Part shown: piece by piece, positions 34,646-42,980 of the stretch
Layout of the letters: every line of letters starts with the position of its first letter
Numbering within the stretch: position 1 is the first letter of the stretch
From: Tychonema sp. LEGE 07203
GTDB lineage: Bacteria; Cyanobacteriota; Cyanobacteriia; Cyanobacteriales; Microcoleaceae
NCBI RefSeq assembly: GCF_015207285.1
Contig: NZ_JADEXD010000014.1
Coordinates: forward strand, 1 to 58,391
Direction of reading: 5' to 3'
DNA length: 58,391 bases
Position numbers and translations under genes: made by a program
Notes under the pieces: model-generated
Told to the model about the DNA's origin: nothing
The model's database searches: none
The model's input: the letters and a program-made list of their open reading frames with translations, nothing else

Positions 34646-36057
34646 GCTGCTAACTCCTCCTGTTGTTTGACAGTGACAGTAACCGAGCGGCCTAAAGCTT
34701 TAGTAACAATCCGCTGCACGGATTCAAGGTGACTCTGAAACTTGTTCGCGTACTTTCTTTCTACTGCTAACACACATGAATCAGCCGAAAGTTCGGCAAT
34801 TTGAGCGCGGTTTAATAGGCTACGATTGCCTGGTTTCGCTGCTGCTACTACTTGCGCCCAAGTTGTTTCAAAGTCAGGAGAATCTGCCTCTATTTTTTGA
34901 GGGGTTTTATCAAATTTGTCAGGCTGATTAGATTGGGAAGTTGCCGGCAACCGCGTTTCGGGGGCAGCGGGTTTGCTTGACAGCATCAAGTTCAGCAGGC
35001 AAACTTCTAACCACGTAGCTGCATTGGTGCTAGTTCTCAATTGAAATTCTGATTTCTGCAATTGTGCACAAGCCGCATCAATTGTTTCAAAATCCAGATG
35101 AAGAGCGATCGATCGCAGTTGTGAGTAGCCTACTGGCCCTGCAATTAAATTCTGGCAGTGGCGCGTTGATTTGACAATGAGCAAATCTCTCATTGCTGCT
35201 AGCAAGCTGCTGAGAATAAGTTTAGGGGTTTTGCCGCTGTCAATGAGCGTTCTCGAAGATTGCAGTACGCTTAGGGTATCGCCAGAATGAATGGCTTTGA
35301 GAAGGGCGATCGACTCTTGCTCGCTGATACTGCCAGATACTTCTGCAACTTGAGTTAGGGTAATCTCTGAGTTTAGCAGTGAAAGCTGAGAAAGTAATTG
35401 CAGGGCATCTCTTAACCCCCCGTCACAGGTGCGAGCGAGATCCCGCATGGCCTCACTTGCGATCGCAATAGATTCAGCAGAGCTAATTTTGTGCAATTGT
35501 CCGACAATAGCATCAACTGACAAGGCTCGGAAGTTAAAAGTTTGGCAGCGGGAGATAATTGTCGGCAGGACTTTATGTGCTTCAGTCGTACAGAGAATAA
35601 ACACCACATGAGCCGGAGGTTCTTCAAGGCATTTGAGGAGAGCATTTTGAGCGCTGGTACTGAGTTGGTGACACTCGTCTAAAATCCAAATGCGGTAACG
35701 GCTCATCGCTGGGGCAAAGTTGCTGTGTTGTATTAATTCTCTGGCATCATCCACGCCATTGTGAGAGGCAGCATCGATTTCAGTTACGTCTAAGCTTGAA
35801 CAGGAGTCAATGGTTTTGCAGCTTGAACATTCCCCGCAAGGAGTGGCGGTTGGCTTTTTGTTATTCAAACAATTGAGTGATTTAGCAAGGATGCGAGCGG
35901 TTGAGGTTTTGCCTGTTCCTCTGGGGCCAGTAAACAGGTAAGCTTGAGCAATTTTGTCGGAGGTGATGGCATTGGTCAAGGTTGTTTTGATGGTGTCTTG
36001 ACCCACTAATTCTTGGAGGCTTTTGGGTCGGTATTTGAGGTGCAGTGGTTGGTACAT
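34642..36057 (-). CDS. dnaX: DNA polymerase III gamma/tau subunit
   Basis: A 471-aa AAA+ clamp-loader ATPase. Walker A is FTGPRGTGKTSTARILAKSL (near 42-60). A zinc site is formed by the CGECSSCKTIDSC cluster, and Walker B is WILDECHQLS. The sensor region is CTTEAHKVLPTIISRCQTF, with the SRC arginine finger. At 471 residues it is nearer gamma length than full tau. It is the first gene of the dnaX-holA operon. ATG 36057 follows a perfect leader hairpin TCCCC-TATC-GGGGA (gene sense, 36089-36102) by 32 nt. It is presumably specific to replication of this replicon. Confidence 0.93.
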   Translation of the reverse strand: MYQPLHLKYRPKSLQELVGQDTIKTTLTNAITSDKIAQAYLFTGPRGTGKTSTARILAKSLNCLNNKKPTATPCGECSSCKTIDSCSSLDVTEIDAASHNGVDDARELIQHSNFAPAMSRYRIWILDECHQLSTSAQNALLKCLEEPPAHVVFILCTTEAHKVLPTIISRCQTFNFRALSVDAIVGQLHKISSAESIAIASEAMRDLARTCDGGLRDALQLLSQLSLLNSEITLTQVAEVSGSISEQESIALLKAIHSGDTLSVLQSSRTLIDSGKTPKLILSSLLAAMRDLLIVKSTRHCQNLIAGPVGYSQLRSIALHLDFETIDAACAQLQKSEFQLRTSTNAATWLEVCLLNLMLSSKPAAPETRLPATSQSNQPDKFDKTPQKIEADSPDFETTWAQVVAAAKPGNRSLLNRAQIAELSADSCVLAVERKYANKFQSHLESVQRIVTKALGRSVTVTVKQQEELAA

Positions 36058-36088
36058 TTTGAGTCGTTAGAATACTTCTGGTAACTAT

Positions 36089-36102
36089 TCCCCGATAGGG
36101 GA
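36089..36102 (-). promoter_or_regulatory. leader hairpin of dnaX-holA
   Basis: TCCCC-GATA-GGGGA on the plus strand; in gene sense the loop with its closing pair is C-TATC-G. A pyrimidine run (CGTTCCCC) directly precedes it in gene sense, and it lies 32 nt before the dnaX start codon. Confidence 0.55.
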
Positions 36103-36370
36103 GGGGAACGAGTGGGGAGTGGGGAAGAATAAGGGGGATATATAGCAAGTCTAAATCCGTTGTACGATTCATCATTTAGACGTGCTGGATATATGGTTTT
36201 TTTAGAGAATTTGGTATTGAAATAAAGCATACGTAACTTGATGCCACGATCCCCCTTAGAACCGAGAGAGGATGGGAGTGTGATGCTCCGCATTTTTGCC
36301 AAATAGATTGTATTAGAGATGGAACGTACCTCTTTCTATCATCCCTTTTCCACTTCGTTATCTTGCGATT

Positions 36371-37084
36371 ATGGCACCGAATTTTCCAGGCATGAATCCT
36401 TATCTTGAAAATCCTTCTTCGTGGTCAGAGGTTCACTCTTGGCTGATTGTCGAACTAGCACCCTCGCTCAATCCCTTACTCATACCAAAGTATCGAGCGG
36501 CTGTAGAAAAACGGGTTTACGATTATGCTCTACTGGTCGGTATTCCCGATGCGTCAGTTTTCCAACAAAACCCTTAAGCTGAGCGAGCTTCTGCGGTAAC
36601 AACTGGGGTAATAACCAAGCCAATTCGAGTAACATTGCCTCTGACTGAAGAAATTACCGAACGCTATCTGGAGATTCGGGAGGTCAAGACTGGAAAGGTG
36701 GTAACGGTGGTAGAAGTTCTCTCTCCTAAGAATAAACGAGTGGGTGAAGGTCGAGAAAAGTACCTCACCAAGCGACAAAAAGTGTTGAACAGGGCTACTC
36801 ACTTAGTTGAAATCGATCTGCTAAGAATGGGAAACTTTATACCAATGGATGTTTCGATTCGCTCAGACTACCGCATTCTGGTCAGTCGGACTAATCTCCG
36901 TCCCGAAGCTGAACTCTACCCGTTTAATGTGCGTGAATCGATTCCCCAATTCTTGTTTCCTTTGCAGCCATTAGAGCAAGAACCTGTTGTGAATTTATCT
37001 GAGGTTTTGGGACAAGTTTATCAAGAAGCAGCCTTAGACTTGGCAATTGATTACTCACAGCAGCCTGTTCCACCGCGCTCGTGA
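36371..37084 (+). pseudogene. DUF4058 family protein gene with an in-frame stop
   Basis: It begins with the hallmark FPGMNPYLENPSSWSEVHSWLI and continues through PKYRAAVEKRVYDYALLVGIPDAS. It then stops at TAA 36575-36577. The same frame carries on as AERASAVTTGVITKPIRV, then LEIREVKTGKVVTVVEVLSP and LVEIDLLR, to the natural end at 37084. One nonsense change (perhaps CAA to TAA) therefore splits an otherwise intact gene. DUF4058 proteins are abundant in cyanobacteria and related to PD-(D/E)XK-like folds. Confidence 0.85.
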
Positions 37085-37253
37085 GAGTGATTATCAATGG
37101 GTGATCGTTGACGGAATCGTATGACAGCGATCGCAATCGGGAATGCCTGACTTCTGCCCCGGTGTACATATCAACTTGATAGATGCGATCGCCGTTCATA
37201 GAGTAATTTGTAGAGAGGGCATCCAATTTAGATGCCACTCCCCATATGCACGA

Positions 37254-38765
37254 TTATTCTTGCGGAGCCACAACGTATTCGCACTCTAACGCCTCTGTAC
37301 CTGAAGCTGGCGTGCCAAAAGGTACAATCAGTAGAGGAGCCGTAGGAGTTGCCATCAGCAGCCGCAAATCCGAACTAGAAACAGCTTTAATTGTATCAAT
37401 CAAATAGCGGATATCGCACTTGAGCCGAAAGTCACAACCCCAGAGTTTGGCGTCAACTGTCTCAGTACCAGAACTGAGAGTATTGTTGAGTGAAGCTCGC
37501 ACCTGTTGCGCCTCTAAATCAAAGTCAAAAATTGCCGTGATATGAGACTTGTCACTATGAGTAGCCAACCTCTCTAAAGCTTTTAAAAAGCTGAGTCTTT
37601 CAACTACGATTTGATGACTAAGTTCAGACCGATAAGGAGCAATAATCTGGTCGCATTTCGGGTAATTTCCTTCAAGTAACTGTGCTGTTAGTCGCAAATT
37701 ATTCCACTCAAACGCCACAAATTTGCTAGCTTGTTCTGCCGAACCGTCATAATAAATCGTAACTTTGTCACTGGCATTTACAGAACGCTCCAATACCCGG
37801 AGTACCTTAGCGGGAACAGTAAAATTTACTGTTTGAAAGTTTAAAAACTGAGAATTGCTGCTTTCACTCAATCCGACAATCATAGCTACCCGATGCCCGT
37901 CAGTCGTCCACACTCTTAGTTGGTTAAGTCTTCTGTCTGCGTCATGACTCAGTTGAAAGTTAGCTCCCATCAAAATGCGTTTGGTTTCCTCAGAAGTAAC
38001 AGCAAATAAGCTAGCTTTGAGGACAGCGATTAATACACTAGCAGGAAGTGTTACAAGTTTTTGTTTAACACTAGGGATAGTCGGAAATTCATCCGCAGCT
38101 AACCCGCGAATAACGTGCTTGCTATTTGATGAACTTAAAGTCGCACTGACAGAGGGAATATCACTTCCTTTGATAATTTCAAAGGAACTCTTTAAGGTAA
38201 GGCGGCCGTTCGGAAATTTCCCCAGAATATCAGCGAGTATAGGTGCGGGGAGGGTGAGTTTTCCGGGTTGATTGACATTGGCATCAAAATTTACTTGCAT
38301 TCCAAATTCCAAATTGTACCCAGTGAGGTGCAGTTGTTGATTTTCGGCATCAGCCTCAATCAAGATATTGCACAAAATAGGATGACTGGTATTGCTAGGA
38401 ATGATGCTTTTGAGTGTCTGTATGTAATCGTTGAATTCTCTTAAATCACAGGCAATTTTAACAGTCGATGGGGAAGAGGTCGGAGTTAGAGATGCTGTGA
38501 TTTCATTATTGAGATGGGTTTCTAGAGTTGGATTTGTTGGGGTATCAGAAGGTGTAGAAGTTCCATTATCTGTAATGTAGTTCGCTTCTACTTCTTCTAT
38601 TTGTGTTGTTTTGGGTAGGGGAGAAGAAAGCTTAGTTGTTTTTTTGACTGATGGCTTCGTAGTAGGAGTCAAATTAGTGCCTGTTACAGTTGAGGGTTTT
38701 TTCTTAGCTGTTCTCTCCACTACTTCCTCTTTAGAAGGTGTTCCAGAAAGTCGAGATTTGGCCAT
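37254..38765 (-). CDS. dnaN: DNA polymerase III beta subunit (sliding clamp) with N-terminal extension
   Basis: A 503-aa protein. The first 100 residues are low-complexity (Thr, Ser, Pro, Lys-rich) and have no counterpart in the usual 370-390-aa clamps. The three clamp domains follow, starting KIACDLREFNDYIQTLKSII, with the central FPTIPSVKQKLVTLPASVL, TDGHRVAM and the GNYPKCDQIIAPYRS segment. The C-terminus (EYVVAPQE) differs from the conserved M-P-hydrophobic-R ending, so partner binding may be altered. A leader hairpin (CTGC-TATC-GCAG in gene sense, 38801-38812) is 36 nt upstream of ATG 38765. With dnaX-holA it suggests a plasmid-specific clamp system. Confidence 0.92.
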   Translation of the reverse strand: MAKSRLSGTPSKEEVVERTAKKKPSTVTGTNLTPTTKPSVKKTTKLSSPLPKTTQIEEVEANYITDNGTSTPSDTPTNPTLETHLNNEITASLTPTSSPSTVKIACDLREFNDYIQTLKSIIPSNTSHPILCNILIEADAENQQLHLTGYNLEFGMQVNFDANVNQPGKLTLPAPILADILGKFPNGRLTLKSSFEIIKGSDIPSVSATLSSSNSKHVIRGLAADEFPTIPSVKQKLVTLPASVLIAVLKASLFAVTSEETKRILMGANFQLSHDADRRLNQLRVWTTDGHRVAMIVGLSESSNSQFLNFQTVNFTVPAKVLRVLERSVNASDKVTIYYDGSAEQASKFVAFEWNNLRLTAQLLEGNYPKCDQIIAPYRSELSHQIVVERLSFLKALERLATHSDKSHITAIFDFDLEAQQVRASLNNTLSSGTETVDAKLWGCDFRLKCDIRYLIDTIKAVSSSDLRLLMATPTAPLLIVPFGTPASGTEALECEYVVAPQE

Positions 38766-38798
38766 AATAATTAGTCGGGTGTCAAGAATTTGATTGGT

Positions 38799-38814
38799 CG
38801 CTGCGATAGCAGTG
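38799..38814 (-). promoter_or_regulatory. leader hairpin of dnaN
   Basis: CGCTGC-GATA-GCAGTG on the plus strand (one G-T pair in the stem). In gene sense the loop with closing pair is C-TATC-G. CCCCCTC precedes it in gene sense. A homopurine tract (about 38811-38870) and a GAAACCCGGTTTC palindrome (about 38914-38926) fill the rest of the 38766-39003 gap. Confidence 0.55.
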
Positions 38815-39003
38815 AGGAGGGGGAAGGGGAAGGGGAAGGGGAAGGTTAAGAGAAGGAGAGGAAGGAAGGGTCAGGAAAAATCAAGTTTATACCAACTCTT
38901 AGATATCTACGAAGAAACCCGGTTTCTGGCATCGTGTGCGTAAGTCCTGAGAGAAGAAGGTTCAACTCAAAAAAGTGAAAACTTATCTTTCCTTCCCCTT
39001 CCT

Positions 39004-40407
39004 CTACAATTGAGCTAATACTCGTTGCACTCTGAATGAATTAGGAGGGACAAATAGTATTCGTTGACGACATCTACTTGTTCCAACATATAAAAGACGG
39101 TGGTACTCTTTAAGTTTCTCTTGGCTGCTCATTTCTTTGCCTACCAAAAGTCGAGTTAAAATGTCATTGCTGTCCAAACCAACTTCCTCAAAAGTGCTAC
39201 CTTGAGAATTGTGAATAGTCAGGGCAAAGCAATTGTCAACTTCGGCAAATACGTCATCTTTAAACCAATAATACTTCCGCCAGAGAAATCCATTACGTTT
39301 GGCACTTTTGAGTTTCTCTTTCAATTCAGCTTGGTAGCGCTTACTTTCCGATTCATGCAGCACAAAGATTTGCCGAAATAGACCATCATCAGTCATAATC
39401 TTCAACAGCCATACTCGGTAGCCGTAGTGCTGACTTATTTCAACTTGCTGTATGGTAAATTCAGTTGATGTGGCTAAAATCACAGTCTTACCATCAGGAG
39501 CGAGAACTGGTTTCTTAGTAATTAACCTTTCTCCAGATATAAATCGGGCAGTTGTTCGACCATAAAGTTGTTCTCGAACAGCCTGATTGTAATAGTTGAC
39601 TCGCTTGTTTGTCCAGCACAAAATCCGGAAACAATCAGGATTTGAGGCAAATTCTCGCTTGATGGTTTTGATAGCATATTGGATGAGTGCTTCTGGTTTA
39701 ACTTTGAATGCACCGTTAGATTTGTCTAATGAGTTGTAATTCGGATGTGGCAAAAAGACATCTGTTTTACTCTTGACAAATGAGCGACATTCCGTAATAA
39801 AATCAAGGACGGGGCTTTCTCCAGCTTGTCTAACCACTTGAGTTAATACAGCTTTATTGGCAATATTGAAAGCAGGCGAGCGCTTTTCTCCAACAGGATT
39901 AAGTTGCGCTGGGTCGCCCATGAGAATTAATTTCCGCTGATTGAAGAGAGTATGTTCAAATCTGCGCTCAATCCAAGACCACAATTGAGTTCCAACCATC
40001 GAACATTCATCGAGGAAAATGATATCATAGAGGTGGAGGTAACAACAGCTTGTCTGTTCTAAGACTTTCTCTTGTTCTTTGCGAACCATGCCTAAGCCTA
40101 AAAGCTGGTGTATCGTCATAAAATCTACTCCGAAAATGCCTTGAGATGCTGCCATTTTTCTGAGGATACCGACGGCTTTGTTAGTGGGTGCTGTGAGGGC
40201 AATGCGCTTGCTTTGAGCTAAGAGTTCTTTGATTATAAGGAAAATAAGTGTGCTTTTTCCCGTGCCTGCATAACCGCAAAGCAAGAAGAATGCGGAAGTG
40301 CTGCTTGCAAATGTTCTCAAATTGTTGAGTGCTTGCTGCTGCTGCGGCTTGAGAGTAAAGGGAATTTGTTTAAATTCCTGCGGTCGTTCTAGTAAAGTTT
40401 GAATCAT
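39004..40407 (-). CDS. SF1B DNA helicase, Dda/RecD-like
   Basis: A 467-aa helicase. Walker A is CGYAGTGKSTL (near 44-54), motif II is IFLDECSMVG, motif III is LMGDPAQLNPVGE and motif V is ALTIHNSQGSTFEEVGL. Motif VI is RLLYVGTSRCRQ. The compact size and TIHNSQG motif match T4 Dda and RecD-like 5'-3' helicases, which remove proteins from DNA and help initiate replication. A leader hairpin AAGC-TAGC-GCTT (gene sense, 40444-40455) is 37 nt upstream of ATG 40407, directly preceded by CCCCCTC. It belongs with the replication block. Confidence 0.9.
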   Translation of the reverse strand: MIQTLLERPQEFKQIPFTLKPQQQQALNNLRTFASSTSAFFLLCGYAGTGKSTLIFLIIKELLAQSKRIALTAPTNKAVGILRKMAASQGIFGVDFMTIHQLLGLGMVRKEQEKVLEQTSCCYLHLYDIIFLDECSMVGTQLWSWIERRFEHTLFNQRKLILMGDPAQLNPVGEKRSPAFNIANKAVLTQVVRQAGESPVLDFITECRSFVKSKTDVFLPHPNYNSLDKSNGAFKVKPEALIQYAIKTIKREFASNPDCFRILCWTNKRVNYYNQAVREQLYGRTTARFISGERLITKKPVLAPDGKTVILATSTEFTIQQVEISQHYGYRVWLLKIMTDDGLFRQIFVLHESESKRYQAELKEKLKSAKRNGFLWRKYYWFKDDVFAEVDNCFALTIHNSQGSTFEEVGLDSNDILTRLLVGKEMSSQEKLKEYHRLLYVGTSRCRQRILFVPPNSFRVQRVLAQL

Positions 40408-40443
40408 TAGTGTACAGTAATGCTAATTCGTTCGCATCCTAAT

Positions 40444-40455
40444 AAGCGCTAGCTT
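40444..40455 (-). promoter_or_regulatory. leader hairpin of the Dda-like helicase gene
   Basis: AAGC-GCTA-GCTT on the plus strand; in gene sense the loop with closing pair is C-TAGC-G. CCCCCTC immediately precedes it. The 40408-40676 gap otherwise holds the terminator at 40625-40653. Confidence 0.5.
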
Positions 40456-40624
40456 GAGGGGGAGTATGGAGGAACATTCAAATCAAAACTGACTTATAAC
40501 AATAGTTCCGAAATTCAGAAAAGAATGGCTGTAATGGTTGATTTTTCGTTAGGCGAACTTACCTAAAACTCTGATTATGTCATTGACAAAAAAAGTTATC
40601 ATAAGTATTGTTTAATCAAAAATA

Positions 40625-40653
40625 AGCTCTGAAATTTATGATAATTCAGAGCT
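40625..40653 (-). terminator. terminator of the SLOG-like gene
   Basis: AGCTCTGAA (40625-40633) and TTCAGAGCT (40645-40653) form a 9-bp stem followed on the minus strand by TATTTTTGA, 24 bp beyond the stop codon at 40677. Confidence 0.75.
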
Positions 40654-40676
40654 AGTTTTGCTGCTGTTGTTAGTTG

Positions 40677-41057
40677 TTAAACAATAATAACTTTGGTTTT
40701 CTTAACTCGTTTGATATTCACTGCTGTGCCAATACTATGTCCATCCCAAATGGCTAATCCGTAGTCACAATGCGAACACATTTCGATATCGCGATCGCTA
40801 TAGTGTCCAGGAATACCAACAACTGGATAACCAGAAGTATTTCTGGGTTTGCCATTGCCGCTAAACAAGGCATAGTAAACCAAAACTTTCTCGTAGTTCT
40901 TAGACCGCAAGTATTGCTGAACTAAGCTATCAACTCCAGGCGCATCACCGACTCTGACTTCAAACCCTAGTTCAATGATGCGATTGAGAGATGTATGAGC
41001 CTCTGATGGCAATTCCTGGATGGAACGACTGCCAGAAATCATTACTATTTTGTTCAT
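40677..41057 (-). CDS. SLOG/DprA-like nucleotide-binding protein, 126 aa
   Basis: The start is ATG 41057 with a GAGGAA site; five residues of an upstream in-frame start are less likely. The N-terminus KIVMISGSRSI and the VGDAPGVDSLVQQYL motif are typical of SLOG-type (DUF2493-like) Rossmann domains that bind nucleotides or NAD-derived ligands. The later SGYPVVGIPGHYSDRDIEM and DYGLAIWDGHSIGT parts complete the fold. It is adjacent to a NADAR-like gene on the same strand, suggesting a shared role with NAD or ADP-ribose signals. Confidence 0.7.
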   Translation of the reverse strand: MNKIVMISGSRSIQELPSEAHTSLNRIIELGFEVRVGDAPGVDSLVQQYLRSKNYEKVLVYYALFSGNGKPRNTSGYPVVGIPGHYSDRDIEMCSHCDYGLAIWDGHSIGTAVNIKRVKKTKVIIV

Positions 41058-41090
41058 GGTAAAATTCCTCAAATTTTTGGATAGCCAGTA

Positions 41091-41120
41091 AAAGACTCAA
41101 AGATTACTCCTTGAGTCTTT
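41091..41120 (-). terminator. terminator or attenuator hairpin between the NADAR-like and SLOG-like genes
   Basis: AAAGACTCAA (41091-41100) and TTGAGTCTTT (41111-41120) are perfect complements. On the minus strand the stem ends in TCTTTTACTG. It follows the stop of the gene at 41144 and precedes the start at 41057. Confidence 0.6.
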
Positions 41121-41143
41121 GTGAAGAATGCAATTGCTTCTTA

Positions 41144-41539
41144 CTAACACACCAAGATATAAGCTGAAATCAAGCATTGAATGAAATTGCTTTTTCTGCC
41201 TTGACCTTCCCAACGAGAGCCGCGCACACCAACAATGTGATTGCATTGTTCAAGCCAAGCAACTCCACCATATTTTGCGATTGTTTTTAATAATCGTGGA
41301 TGTTGTTGAAGTTTCGCAACAATAATTTCTGTCATTATTGTCATATCTTGTTGCAAATGTCCAAATTTGTGATTTTGATAAGCAGCTTCAGCATCACGGA
41401 AAACCTTGCCATTGAACTCAACTGGGTAGTGATTCTTGAGGTTTCCTTTTCTAAAAGCTAACTCTGTGGGATTAGTTAATGCTGCCCCAATTCCGATGCT
41501 GCATCCAGACCAAATATTGATTTCTTTCATCTTTTTCAT
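41144..41539 (-). CDS. NADAR/YbiA-like protein, 131 aa
   Basis: The protein reads WSGCSIGIGAALTNPTELAF, then YPVEFNGKVFRDAEAAYQNHKF, and ends with GVRGSRWEGQGRKSNFIQCL. The pattern of a short strand, a G-K-x-F..AEAAYQ.HK segment and a C-terminal helix resembles the NADAR superfamily, which removes ADP-ribose from nucleic acids or splits riboflavin intermediates. The call rests on motif resemblance only. ATG 41539 is used; MKEINI is a possible later start. A leader hairpin TCGCC-TAGC-GGCGA (gene sense, 41651-41664) and a 10-bp inverted repeat (41592-41643) lie upstream. Confidence 0.55.
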   Translation of the reverse strand: MKKMKEINIWSGCSIGIGAALTNPTELAFRKGNLKNHYPVEFNGKVFRDAEAAYQNHKFGHLQQDMTIMTEIIVAKLQQHPRLLKTIAKYGGVAWLEQCNHIVGVRGSRWEGQGRKSNFIQCLISAYILVC

Positions 41540-41591
41540 CTTCTAACTTTTAGCTCGTCAGCACTTTTAATTGAAGTGGTGTAGTAAACCC

Positions 41592-41664
41592 TGACTTTCT
41601 CGGATTGCTCCTTGTTGTTGGTATTTATAAGTAGAGAAAGTCAACATTTTTCGCCGCTAGGCGA
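41592..41664. promoter_or_regulatory. inverted repeat plus leader hairpin upstream of the NADAR-like gene
   Basis: TGACTTTCTC (41592-41601) and GAGAAAGTCA (41634-41643) are perfect complements. TCGCC-GCTA-GGCGA (41651-41664), a 5-bp perfect stem with the GNTA loop, follows. It may include a terminator for the upstream gene ending at 41745. Confidence 0.5.
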
Positions 41665-41744
41665 TTTATCTTCCGGATTTGTAACAGAGTTTTTAATCGC
41701 ATTTACATTGGTTACAGACTAGCCAATTTTCTTCCCAATTCCCA

Positions 41745-42980
41745 TCATTTTGGCATCTTTTCTAAATCAAGTTCAGCCACTTCCCGCAGAGCTTCTAAGC
41801 GCTTCTTTAAAGTTTTATGTCGGGGAGTTTCTACAACATACTCGTATTTAGAACCTGTATGTTGAAGTTCTGGAATTTGGCAATCAATTAGGTAGCTAAG
41901 GCGACCAACTAGCTTTTTAATAACTATTAGCCAAGCCTTAGCTAACGCTTTAGTACGGAAACCAATCCAAGCTTTAAAGTAAGAGCCGTCTTCGCTAACT
42001 TGGTAAGCAACATTGGGCGATAATTTAATAAGAGTTGGGATATGAGTAATGCCTAAACTTTTGAGTTCAGTCAAGCTGTAGCTTTGAATTTCTCCACTGT
42101 CCCATTGAATTTGAAATGGGCGTAGTGCCTGAATATTCAAACTAATGACTATTCCCCTTTGTTCCACTTGATTTCGGCGTTGTTCGAGGCAATCGCCCTC
42201 TCGAAAACCACTCCATCCATGTTTCTTAGCTAAATGTTTAAGGCAATATTCCCAGGCTTCTTCCCAAGCAATATCAAAGTCGAGAATGTGATAACTTTCT
42301 GTACTCAATTGTTTAGTCAATTTCTCTTTGATTTGCTGCTTTTGAATTGGTAGGACAATTTCTAAGAAATTGTCGGGGACTTCAAAAAATAAATGGGTCT
42401 TAGCCCTAATTTTTAGGTCATTGAAAGACAAAAAGCGACTGGCTTCTAATTGTTCGGGTGTAAAAACATCTATGGCACAACTTGTCGGGTAGCCAGGGAA
42501 CAAGTTGATGGGAAAGAGATAATAGTGGTCAAGAGTAAATATGAGAATGTGATGTTCAGTGAGCGATTCTACTTGGAAAGTAGTGGTGTTACTGAATTGT
42601 AGTTTTTGCGAATTAGCTAGTACAATTGTTGTGCAAGCGGGAAGTTCTCCAGTAGTTTTTTGAGGAATAAACAGAGGCACAAGGGATATTTTAAGCACCC
42701 GAATTTCATCTAAGGTATAATTCCAGGAAAAACTATCTTCGTTGTTACTAGCATCCCAAGTAATTATTACAGGTCTATCGGTTTGATGGAGGGCTGTTAT
42801 CGTGCCGTAATGGTTGCCAGATTTGACGATATCGCCTACTTTAAAGGGAAGTTGAGCGAAAGGAGGCGGAGTGAGAAAAGGAAAAATTACCGCTACCACT
42901 TCTTTGACTTCACTGGGGGGAGCGTTGTCAGGTTTAGAGCAAGTATTTGAGAAGCCAATTAAAGTCGTGTTAGAGTCCAT
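41745..42980 (-). CDS. hypothetical cyanobacterial protein, 411 aa, two SH3-like segments
   Basis: I do not recognise a named family. Near residue 45-100, FKVGDIVKSGNHYGTITAL looks like a small beta-barrel of the KOW/SH3 type. A second one may be near 240-300 (GFREGDCLEQRRNQVEQRGIV... IQWDSGEIQSYSLTEL). The C-terminus is rich in Lys and Glu (KTLKKRLEALREVAELDLEKM). ATG 42980 is preferred over a TTG at 43007. A leader hairpin (TCCC-CTAAC-GGGA in gene sense, 43012-43024) lies 32 nt upstream, as at the replication genes, so it may belong to the plasmid core set. Confidence 0.65.
   Translation of the reverse strand: MDSNTTLIGFSNTCSKPDNAPPSEVKEVVAVIFPFLTPPPFAQLPFKVGDIVKSGNHYGTITALHQTDRPVIITWDASNNEDSFSWNYTLDEIRVLKISLVPLFIPQKTTGELPACTTIVLANSQKLQFSNTTTFQVESLTEHHILIFTLDHYYLFPINLFPGYPTSCAIDVFTPEQLEASRFLSFNDLKIRAKTHLFFEVPDNFLEIVLPIQKQQIKEKLTKQLSTESYHILDFDIAWEEAWEYCLKHLAKKHGWSGFREGDCLEQRRNQVEQRGIVISLNIQALRPFQIQWDSGEIQSYSLTELKSLGITHIPTLIKLSPNVAYQVSEDGSYFKAWIGFRTKALAKAWLIVIKKLVGRLSYLIDCQIPELQHTGSKYEYVVETPRHKTLKKRLEALREVAELDLEKMPK

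Noticed and set aside
36924-37238. Minus-strand 104-aa reading frame
   Set aside because: It is mostly antisense to the DUF4058 pseudogene and has no recognisable domain.
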